Origin: Sedimentisphaerales bacterium
GTDB taxonomy: Bacteria; Planctomycetota; Phycisphaerae; Sedimentisphaerales; SG8-4
Assembly (NCBI GenBank): GCA_016932895.1
Contig: JAFGCA010000232.1
Location: 1-6,931 of the forward strand
Length of the DNA: 6,931 nt
Reading direction: 5' to 3'
Both the position numbers and the translations under genes were made by a program. Below are positions 1-6,125 of the stretch, one piece after another (position 1 is the first letter of the stretch; every line of letters begins with the position of its first letter). The notes under the pieces were generated by a model. That model saw only the letters and a program-made list of their open reading frames with translations. It was not told where the DNA came from and did no database searches.

Positions 1-512
1 GAGGCCCCCCACAGGCCGTTGTCGTTGGCAACGACCAGCTCGAAGGGGATGCCACGCCGGAAGTAGCCACCGCGAGCGTTCCACTCTTCGATGGCCAGCT
101 TGGCCCCCTGCAGCATCTTGATTCCCAGCGGTTCCTCATGGCTGGCGCCGCCGGTTGCAACGGAAACGGTGGCCATGATCGGGCCGATGAAGCCGAGCTT
201 GACGGTCTCCAGGTCCTCGGGTTCGGCGATCGCGCGGCCCGGGCCGGTGTACTCCATCTGGAGCAAGAAATGCTCCTTGTACGGCACGACCCCTCCGAAT
301 GGCTCGACGTCCTGGGGCGTCGCGGCGTAGTTGGAATCCTGGCGCAGGTCGAGGTCCGGCATCTCGTAGGCATTGACCGCGTTGATGCGCCGCAACACCT
401 CGGCGGTGTGGTCGTCGATCAGCGCATCGAGCTGTTCCTGCAACTCGGGTGTCGGAGCGTCCGCCCCAAACGCCGGGAGAGAAATCAGAATCAGAATGGC
501 AACGTATCTCAT
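1..512 (-). CDS. Periplasmic branched-chain-amino-acid-type substrate-binding protein, N-terminal part (3' partial)
   Basis: This frame is open from the ATG at 512 to the left window edge, giving 170 codons of a longer protein. The start is supported by an ATGA overlap with the preceding gene and a strong GGGAGG ribosome-binding site six bases upstream. The N-terminus (MRYVAILILISLPAFGADAP) is a signal peptide. From about residue 103 the sequence matches the first lobe of LivK/Peripla_BP_6 solute-binding proteins: VKLGFIGPI, then LGIKMLQGAKLAIEEWNARG and a beta strand FELVVANDN. Unusually, about 80 residues (20-100, partly helical, with VVPYKEHFLLQMEYTGPGR) precede that lobe, whereas ordinary LivK-type proteins begin it directly after the signal peptide. 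Relatives bind amino acids, amides, urea or aromatic acids, either for an ABC importer or as sensory binding proteins. The ligand cannot be told here. Any permease or ATPase genes would have to lie further downstream. Confidence 0.8.
   Translation of the reverse strand, partial: MRYVAILILISLPAFGADAPTPELQEQLDALIDDHTAEVLRRINAVNAYEMPDLDLRQDSNYAATPQDVEPFGGVVPYKEHFLLQMEYTGPGRAIAEPEDLETVKLGFIGPIMATVSVATGGASHEEPLGIKMLQGAKLAIEEWNARGGYFRRGIPFELVVANDNGLWGA
509..512 (-). promoter_or_regulatory. ATGA stop/start overlap (Reg_prop gene to substrate-binding protein gene)
   Basis: The minus strand reads ATGA: the TGA ends the propeller gene after GGGE and the ATG begins MRYVAIL. Together with the strong GGGAGG upstream it shows that the substrate-binding protein is the next operon member and not an independent transcription unit. 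Confidence 0.85.
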
Positions 513-1639
513 TCCCCACCTCCCGTCTCCATGCTGGCGTCTTTGAGGCCCCTATAGTAATCCTCTCCCCGGCCCCAAGCCAGTCCTTTCGATGTACCGA
601 CCCAGACGTCGTTGCCGTCAACGTCGGCAACCAGCACATAGTTGTGCGGAATGTTGATACCAGTATCCATCGTACGGAGGACTTCGCGGTCACGCATGAT
701 CGTCGCTTTGCCGGTATGCTCAGCGGGATCAAGCGTATAGACCACCCAGGTGTTGGTCGCGAAGTCCGTGATGACGCCCAGGCCCTTGTCGGTGCAGTAG
801 AATGCTTCGTCGGCGCTGCGGCCTTTGACGAAGTTGATGAAGTCGCTGGGGATGGGCGAGTCCTGATTGAAGTAACCGCGCCAGTTCCGGTTGTCGTAGC
901 GCGAACCGCCGAAGTAGCTGCCCACCCACAGGATGCCGTCTACATAGCTGACGCCGGTGACGATGACGTGGGCGACGCCGTCATCCCGGTAGAGGTCGAT
1001 CTCCATCTCGCCGTCGGGATCGAGGTAGTCCTTCCAACGCTCACGCTCGACGTCGAACTCGAGCACGCCGCTGCCCCATACGCCGAAATAGACTTTCCCG
1101 TCGGCGTAGGTGGCGCTGTAGTTCCAGATCTCTTCCATGGGAGCGTTCTTCTCGGTATAGATGGTCCACTCGCCCGTGACGGTGTTGAAGCGGCTGGCCC
1201 CTGCGGTGGTGGCCGCCCAAACGTTCTCGTGCTCGACCGCCACGCCATAGACGACATCGTTTACCAAACCACTGTTGAGCTGGTGCCAGTGATCGAAGCG
1301 TTCGCCCGAGAAACGCGCCAGCCCGCCGCCGAACAGGCCGAGCCAGACCTCGCCGGTCTTGGGATTGACGTCGATGGCCGAGACGACCCGCCAGGGGAGA
1401 CCGTCTTCCTCGGTCCAGCTACTGATCCGGCCGGTTCGTTTGTCGATCATCGCCAGACCGTCCTCGGTGCCCACCCAGACGCGTGGTCCGTCGGCCTTGA
1501 CCGCGAAGATGTGATCATTCGGCAAGCCATCCTTGACGGTGAACTGCTGCCAGTCGGTGTAGACGTAGGGCAGTTCCTCGGCAACCGCGGCGGCGGTGGC
1601 GACCGCCAGCACGAGACCGCTCAGAAAGAATCCGCGCAT
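509..1639 (-). CDS. Exported stand-alone Reg_prop (two-component-regulator-type) seven-bladed propeller protein
   Basis: The predicted product has 376 residues. The ATG at 1639 is preferred: it is followed by a clear signal peptide (MRGFFLSGLVLAVATAAAVA, cut before EELPY), and an AGGAGGG site lies nine bases upstream. A TTG one codon earlier at 1642 is an alternative that changes one residue. Almost the whole mature protein is made of about seven repeats of the Reg_prop type, a loop such as DGLPNDHIF followed by VWVGTEDGLAMID. Repeats begin near residues 37, 79, 122, 167, 221, 261 and 330, with recurring VWVGT, VWLGL, VWAAT, VYFGV, LWVGS and VWVGT strands. In the known family these propellers are periplasmic sensor domains of hybrid histidine kinases. 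Here no membrane anchor, kinase, Y_Y_Y or DNA-binding domain follows; the protein ends just after the last blade. It may be a soluble ligand-binding or assembly factor (inference). The TGA stop overlaps the next ATG. Confidence 0.85.
   Translation of the reverse strand: MRGFFLSGLVLAVATAAAVAEELPYVYTDWQQFTVKDGLPNDHIFAVKADGPRVWVGTEDGLAMIDKRTGRISSWTEEDGLPWRVVSAIDVNPKTGEVWLGLFGGGLARFSGERFDHWHQLNSGLVNDVVYGVAVEHENVWAATTAGASRFNTVTGEWTIYTEKNAPMEEIWNYSATYADGKVYFGVWGSGVLEFDVERERWKDYLDPDGEMEIDLYRDDGVAHVIVTGVSYVDGILWVGSYFGGSRYDNRNWRGYFNQDSPIPSDFINFVKGRSADEAFYCTDKGLGVITDFATNTWVVYTLDPAEHTGKATIMRDREVLRTMDTGINIPHNYVLVADVDGNDVWVGTSKGLAWGRGEDYYRGLKDASMETGGGE
519..524 (-). promoter_or_regulatory. Ribosome-binding site for the substrate-binding protein gene
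   Basis: On the minus strand this reads GGGAGG and lies six bases before the ATG at 512, inside the last codons of the propeller gene. It decides the start of the downstream gene, which has no other well-placed start, and fits the ATGA overlap at this junction. Confidence 0.8.
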
Positions 1640-1648
1640 CAACTGGGT

Positions 1649-1655
1649 CCCTCCT
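1649..1655 (-). promoter_or_regulatory. Strong ribosome-binding site overlapping the upstream stop codon
   Basis: On the minus strand this reads AGGAGGG, a near-perfect Shine-Dalgarno sequence. It begins inside the TAG stop of the decahaem gene (TAGGAGGG) and ends nine bases before the ATG at 1639, or six before the TTG at 1642. Termination of one gene would therefore place ribosomes at the start of the next, which supports co-translation of the two genes. Confidence 0.85.
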
Positions 1656-4506
1656 ATAGCGTCTTCAAGTATTCGATCAGATCGTTGAGCTGATCCTTGG
1701 TCATGTCGTTGGTTACCCCGTGCTGGTCATAGGGATTGTATACCGTCCAGATCTCCTCCAACGTTTCGGCGATGCCGTTGTGAAGATACGGCGCGGAATC
1801 GTAGATGTTATTGAGGTGCGGCGTATCGAAGTGCGTCTCCCGGTCAAGCTGCTGGCTTGTGCCGATATCGTGTATGGCGCGATCGGTGTAATAGGGTGGG
1901 TTGTGGCAGGTGATGCAGCGATCCCCTTCGGGAATCATCTCTCCGCCGTTGGTTCGCTTGCGCTCGAAAACGATCTTGCCTCGCTCCTGGGCCGGCGTGT
2001 AGTCCGATCCTACCGGATGATAGCGATTCGGCGGGCGAATAATCGTCGAGATATAACGGTCAACCGCGGCCAGTTCCTTCGGCGTGTACGGCTGGATGCG
2101 CGTGAAGAACACCGCGAGCCGGGGACCGCATTGCCGGGAAAGGCTGGGGTTGGTACCCTCCCACTTGAACGGCGCGGTATCGAGGATGCCGCGCAGCGTA
2201 CGGTTGTCCACCGGGCTGACGCCGATGCCGTCCGGCTCGATGTCGTAGGTGAGCCCGTCCACGTGGCCGTCGGGGTGGCAAGTGTGGCAGGAGAACTGCC
2301 GGTGGAAGGTGACGTTCGCGCTATGGAAGAGCTGTTCTCCGTAGCGGGTCTGGGTAATCTCCTTGGGACCGCCCAGGTCGATCCTGGCAGTTGCCTTCAA
2401 TCGGTCCAAGTCGATCACGGAGAGCGAGTCGTCGAGCGAGTTCGCCACGAATGCCGTCTTGCCGTCCGGCATGATCAGGACGCCACGCGGGCTGTCACGG
2501 ACGGGGATGTGCTTGATCACGAATTCCGTGGGCTTCCCGAGGTGGTTCGGCAGCACGTGCTCGCGGTCGTGATCGGAAGATCCCCGGATCAGCGCGGTGA
2601 GCCTGCCGATATCCACGACAGCGACACGATTCGAGCCGGAGCTGGTCACCAGCGCGTATCGGCCGTCCGGCGTCACCGAGACATCCGTCGGGTCTGGGAA
2701 GCTCATGTCCGGCTCGTCGAGGAGCACCTGATCGGCGCCGCCGTCGCGCCAGACGACGGTCAATCCGTTGGTAATAGTCCAGCCCTGCAATAGCCGGGTC
2801 ATGGGAACGAGGTTCTTGGTCCGGTTCAACGTGGTGACGGCGAAATCCCCGCTGGGATGCCAGCCGATTCCCAACAGGAGGTTCGCGCCCGGAACCACCG
2901 GGCGGTCCTCCACTACCGCGCGCTCCGTATCGATGATGGTGACCTCCGTCATGGACGGCGTGCGGAACGGGACGAAGCGGGAGAGGCTGTGGGTCACATA
3001 GAGATGGCGACCGTCGGGCGAAAGGGCGAGAGACCACGGCCGGCGGCTCGCGGTCAGATTCTTGATGCGGACGAGCGAGGCGGCGTCGATGACGGTGATG
3101 TTCTCGGAACCGGTGTTGACCACGTAGAGATACCGGCCTTCCCGGTCAGTGAGCAAACCGTGCGGCTCGTCGCCGACAGGCAGCGTGTGGGTGACGGTGC
3201 GCGTCGCCGCATCGATCACCGAGACTGTATCGTCGAACATGTTCGTGACGAACACGCGGCGACCGTCCGGCGAGAAAGTGACATCCTCGGGCTGTCCGCC
3301 GACTCCGATCTCGGCCACCTTGGTCCGCCGCGCCGGATCGACCACGATGACCGAGTCCGAGCCGGAGCAGGTGACATAGAGTTGACTTTCATCGGGGCTC
3401 AGCGCGAGATTGATCGGTGTCTTGTAGCGGGGCTCGACGGCTTGCTCCGGGATCTTGGTTGGATGGGCGATCTGCTCGATGCGCACGTCGATCTGCGCGC
3501 CGTGGGACGAACCGTGGCAGCGCTGGCAGGTCGCCGCGGTGGCTTTCTGGAGACCTGCGGCCCGGGACGCTCTTGGGTCGCGCATGACCGCCTCGTGCAT
3601 GTACTCCGAGCCCGGACCGTGGCACGCTTCGCAGCCGACGCCCTCGTCCGGAGAGAAGCTCGGCATCCGAGCAGCGGGGGGCTCGTTGGACGCCGTGGTA
3701 TGGCACTGCTGGCACTCGGTCAAATTCTGCGGATCCCCTTCCAGATCCTGCTCGGCCGCGATCTCTCTCGCTCTCGGAGTCGCAAGCGACGCCCATGCAC
3801 GAGAGTGCGCGCTCAAACGCCATACGCTGTGCTGGTAGCCCATCATCGCGCCCGAGTGGCAGCTTCCGCAGGCTGCCGAGCCGACGTACTTCGGCCCCTC
3901 TCTCGGTTCGCCGCTCGCGTAGGCGGCGCCTCCGATCGCGCCCGTCATCGCATTCTCGGGCTGAGGATGGGCGATCTGAGCCATCCCCTCCGCCACATCG
4001 AACGCAGGCGAGCCGAGCACGGCGACATGGGTGCCCTTAACGAGGTGGCACCTCATACAGGCTTCCTCATTGGGCATTCGCAGGCCCGCTTGCATAGCAG
4101 CGGCGCGGTCCCGCATGACATCCATCGCCATGTATTCGCTGCCTGGACCGTGGCAGCTCTCGCACTGCACACCGTCCTCGAGACGGAACGTCTCGTCTTT
4201 CTGCCACTCCTCGGCCTGTGCCCCGGAGGAATGACATCCGAGACAGGTAAACGCTTCCTGCGGTTCCTCGCGGATGCCGCTGAGCTGCGCGATCTCTTTT
4301 GCCGCTGGCTGTGCGAGGGCTGCGTAGGCCTGGCTGTGCCGGGAGTTCAGCCAGAGGGCAAACTGGTAGCCCATGCCAGGGCCGGCATGACAGTTTCCGC
4401 AGACGCGCGCACCGACATAAACGGTCTCCTCCTGCCCGCTCGCGACAACTGTAGACGCCAGGGTCAAGACAAGGGCGCTGAGCCACCGTCGCATCATTGC
4501 TGTCAT
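1654..4506 (-). CDS. Decahaem fusion: two tetrahaem c554-like modules, YVTN beta-propeller, dihaem peroxidase/MauG-like domain
   Basis: The predicted product has 950 residues. The N-terminus (MRRWLSALVLTLASTVVASG) is a signal peptide, so haem attachment would occur outside the cytoplasm. Ten CXXCH motifs start at residues 36, 88, 115, 150, 213, 265, 292, 327, 740 and 864. Residues 29-181 and 207-349 are tandem cytochrome c554-like tetrahaem modules, each with YVG..CG.CH, an NSRHS/LSAHS histidine region and CHGPGSEYM. Residues about 360-705 are a YVTN propeller of about seven blades (repeats such as LALSPDGRHLYVT and DSLSVIDL). Residues about 715-950 resemble dihaem cytochrome c peroxidase/MauG proteins: CHTCHPDGHVDGL, NRTLRGILDTAPFKWEG, CITCHNPPYYTD, and PHLNNIYDSAPYLHNG with His909 as a candidate ligand. 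The likely role is electron transfer plus peroxidase-like or oxidative chemistry; the substrate is unknown. The start is ambiguous: ATG at 4506 (overlapping the upstream stop), 4497 or 4494. The TAG stop lies inside the next gene's ribosome-binding site. Confidence 0.9.
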   Translation of the reverse strand: MTAMMRRWLSALVLTLASTVVASGQEETVYVGARVCGNCHAGPGMGYQFALWLNSRHSQAYAALAQPAAKEIAQLSGIREEPQEAFTCLGCHSSGAQAEEWQKDETFRLEDGVQCESCHGPGSEYMAMDVMRDRAAAMQAGLRMPNEEACMRCHLVKGTHVAVLGSPAFDVAEGMAQIAHPQPENAMTGAIGGAAYASGEPREGPKYVGSAACGSCHSGAMMGYQHSVWRLSAHSRAWASLATPRAREIAAEQDLEGDPQNLTECQQCHTTASNEPPAARMPSFSPDEGVGCEACHGPGSEYMHEAVMRDPRASRAAGLQKATAATCQRCHGSSHGAQIDVRIEQIAHPTKIPEQAVEPRYKTPINLALSPDESQLYVTCSGSDSVIVVDPARRTKVAEIGVGGQPEDVTFSPDGRRVFVTNMFDDTVSVIDAATRTVTHTLPVGDEPHGLLTDREGRYLYVVNTGSENITVIDAASLVRIKNLTASRRPWSLALSPDGRHLYVTHSLSRFVPFRTPSMTEVTIIDTERAVVEDRPVVPGANLLLGIGWHPSGDFAVTTLNRTKNLVPMTRLLQGWTITNGLTVVWRDGGADQVLLDEPDMSFPDPTDVSVTPDGRYALVTSSGSNRVAVVDIGRLTALIRGSSDHDREHVLPNHLGKPTEFVIKHIPVRDSPRGVLIMPDGKTAFVANSLDDSLSVIDLDRLKATARIDLGGPKEITQTRYGEQLFHSANVTFHRQFSCHTCHPDGHVDGLTYDIEPDGIGVSPVDNRTLRGILDTAPFKWEGTNPSLSRQCGPRLAVFFTRIQPYTPKELAAVDRYISTIIRPPNRYHPVGSDYTPAQERGKIVFERKRTNGGEMIPEGDRCITCHNPPYYTDRAIHDIGTSQQLDRETHFDTPHLNNIYDSAPYLHNGIAETLEEIWTVYNPYDQHGVTNDMTKDQLNDLIEYLKTL
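3460..3888 (-). repeat. Tandem coding duplication, copy 2 (tetrahaem module, residues 207-349)
   Basis: This is the second tetrahaem module, offset by 177 residues from copy 1. Its CXXCH motifs start at residues 213, 265, 292 and 327, again spaced 52, 27 and 35 residues, so the copies need no net gap between the first and last motif. After the fourth motif this copy is nine residues shorter up to the shared IAHP. The copies are diverged in sequence, which points to an old duplication. Confidence 0.85.
3964..4422 (-). repeat. Tandem coding duplication, copy 1 (tetrahaem module, residues 29-181)
   Basis: This is the first of two homologous tetrahaem modules in the decahaem fusion gene. Its four CXXCH motifs start at residues 36, 88, 115 and 150, giving spacings of 52, 27 and 35 residues. 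The second copy repeats exactly these spacings. The copies share YVG, CG.CH, MGYQ, the REIA/KEIA helix, CHGPGSEYM and IAHP. Confidence 0.85.
4503..4506 (-). promoter_or_regulatory. ATGA stop/start overlap (FG-GAP gene to decahaem gene)
   Basis: The minus strand reads ATGA, combining the stop of the FG-GAP gene with the first possible ATG of the decahaem gene. No good Shine-Dalgarno sits at the usual distance: GAGG is 13 bases away, and GATGGA abuts the ATG but lies nine bases before the alternative ATG at 4497. Coupled initiation is likely, and the exact start codon stays open. Confidence 0.7.
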
Positions 4507-6125
4507 TCCATCGTCGAATCCTCACGGACAATCGTGAGGACTTGGCCTGCCGCGACGCCATCGCGCCGTTCTACCGTGCCGTCCGGCCAGCGAATCTCCA
4601 CATCCGCCACCGCGGACTCGCCCAAGCCGAAATGCAGTCGCGAGTCCGCCTGTCCCAAGTAGCCGCGCACTGGGATCATGTCCTCGATTTGGGTGATACC
4701 GCCGCTGGCCACCCTTACCCGGGCTCCCAGGGCGTCCCGCTCCCCGCTGGGAAACCTCAGGCGGGGGACCACTTTGAGCCAGTGGCGGCGGTTGCCGCCG
4801 TCATTTCGCAGCAGGTTCGGGCGGTCGTTGAGATTCACGACCAGCAGGTCGAGGTCGCCGTCGTTGTCGTAGTCCCCATATGTTGCGCCGCGGCCGACGT
4901 ACTTCTCGTGGAAGAACTGCCCGGAGACGGCGGAAACGTCTTCGAAGTCCCCGTTGCCCTTGTTGCGCACCAGTGTGTCCTCCTCGACGTACTCGTGATG
5001 GGCGTTCCCGTGTGTGGTGAACAGATCCAGCCAGCCATCGTTGTCGTAATCAAACAGGACCGGCCCCCAACTGGTGTACTGTCCCATAACCACCGAGAGT
5101 CCCGCTGTCGAGGTCTTGTGATCGAATCCGTGCTCGTACTGCATAAGCAGCGTGCAATAGTTGAGGTCCGGAATGAAGACATCCAGGTACCCGTTGCGGT
5201 CGATGTCGCCGATGGCCGGTCCCATGGAGGCGACGTTCTGGCCGTTCTCACCGTAGGCGAGGTTCCATTTCACAGCCGCATCCTCGAAGGTCCCGTCGTC
5301 GGTCGGCTCGAAGTAGTTGTTCTCCGTCGCGTCATTGGTCACGTAGATCCCGACGCGACCCTGGTTGCGGAAATCGGCGGCGCCGACACTCATGGCCCGG
5401 CCATCTTCGCTCGCGACACCGGTCTCCGCCGTGACGTCCGTGAATGTGCCGTCGCCATTGTTGTGAAACAACACGTCGGGCTCGGAGGCATAGCTGAGCG
5501 GGCCCGGGTAACCCTGCGCCGCGTAGAAGTCGCGGAACATCCCGTCGTCATAGAGGAGATAGTTGGCGACGTAGACGTCGAGCCAGCCGTCGTTGTCGTA
5601 ATCGAGCCAAACCGCGTGCAGGCTCCAGCGCGGAACCGCGAGCCCGGCTTCGACGGTCACATCGGTGAAGGTCCCGTCGCCGTTGTTGCGGTAGAGCACG
5701 TTATCCGCGTAGTTAAGGACATAGAGATCGACATCGCCATCATTGTCGTAGTCGGCCGCCGAGCATCCGGTGCTGAAGGTCGGATCTCCGGCGCCCGAAG
5801 CCTCGGTTACGTCGGTGAAAGTGCCGTCCCCCGCGTTGCGATACAAGCGGTTTTGAAGCTTGGCGCGGAGGTCGCGGCTGCGGTTGCTGCTCACGCCCCG
5901 AGTCCAGGCGCCGCTGACGAAGTACAGGTCCTGGAATCCGTCGTCGTCGTAGTCGAGCATGCAGGCGCCCGCGCCGGTACCTTCGACGATGTTGTCCAGT
6001 TCCTCGTCGCCGTAACTGTGCCGGAAGTCGATTCCGGATTCGGCGGTCACGTCCTTGAACGTGGGCAAATCCGCCGCAAGAGCCGTGCCGGCCGGCAGCA
6101 GGAAGAGGATCGCCCATGTCCTCAT
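4503..6125 (-). CDS. Exported CRTAC1-like FG-GAP/VCBS propeller protein with C-terminal ASPIC/UnbV domain
   Basis: The predicted product has 540 residues. I chose the ATG at 6125 over one nine codons upstream because it forms an ATGA overlap with the preceding stop and immediately begins a signal peptide (MRTWAILFLLPAGTALA, likely cut after ALA). The body is a seven-bladed FG-GAP propeller. Calcium-binding DxDxDG loops lie at residues 58-63 (DYDDDG), 125-130, 175-180, 359-364 and 418-423 (all DYDNDG) and 307-312 (DIDRNG). One more blade, at 251-256 (DFRNQG), has lost most acidic ligands. Inter-blade segments repeat the pattern NNGDGTFTDVT. Residues about 463-532 are an ASPIC/UnbV domain (GARVRVASGG, then LHFGLG and VEIRWPDGTVE). 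Such proteins are exported, bind calcium and probably mediate protein or polysaccharide contacts; their biochemical role is generally unknown. No haem motif is present. Coupling to cytochrome genes on both sides suggests a scaffold or interaction partner, which is inference. Confidence 0.9.
   Translation of the reverse strand: MRTWAILFLLPAGTALAADLPTFKDVTAESGIDFRHSYGDEELDNIVEGTGAGACMLDYDDDGFQDLYFVSGAWTRGVSSNRSRDLRAKLQNRLYRNAGDGTFTDVTEASGAGDPTFSTGCSAADYDNDGDVDLYVLNYADNVLYRNNGDGTFTDVTVEAGLAVPRWSLHAVWLDYDNDGWLDVYVANYLLYDDGMFRDFYAAQGYPGPLSYASEPDVLFHNNGDGTFTDVTAETGVASEDGRAMSVGAADFRNQGRVGIYVTNDATENNYFEPTDDGTFEDAAVKWNLAYGENGQNVASMGPAIGDIDRNGYLDVFIPDLNYCTLLMQYEHGFDHKTSTAGLSVVMGQYTSWGPVLFDYDNDGWLDLFTTHGNAHHEYVEEDTLVRNKGNGDFEDVSAVSGQFFHEKYVGRGATYGDYDNDGDLDLLVVNLNDRPNLLRNDGGNRRHWLKVVPRLRFPSGERDALGARVRVASGGITQIEDMIPVRGYLGQADSRLHFGLGESAVADVEIRWPDGTVERRDGVAAGQVLTIVREDSTME
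6122..6125 (-). promoter_or_regulatory. ATGA stop/start overlap (HzsA-like gene to FG-GAP gene)
   Basis: The minus strand reads ATGA: the ATG opens the FG-GAP gene and the TGA closes the HzsA-like gene. The upstream Shine-Dalgarno is weak (AGGA only three bases before the ATG; a run of five G about ten bases upstream), so initiation probably depends on translational coupling. Confidence 0.8.

Noticed and set aside
136..732. A 198-codon minus-strand open frame at the Reg_prop/binding-protein junction
   Set aside because: It is out of frame with both real genes. The correct frame from 512 gives a signal peptide and a recognisable LivK-type lobe, while this one becomes Arg-rich noise.
449..1693. 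A 414-codon plus-strand open frame opposite the Reg_prop gene
   Set aside because: It extends across the ends of three minus-strand genes, lacks domain signals and mirrors the codon pattern of the real gene.
2857..4662. A 601-codon open frame on the plus strand opposite the decahaem gene
   Set aside because: It has an Arg/Ala/Val/Asp-rich low-information sequence, spans the boundary between two well-supported minus-strand genes and has no recognisable family. It is explained by GC-biased codon use on the other strand.
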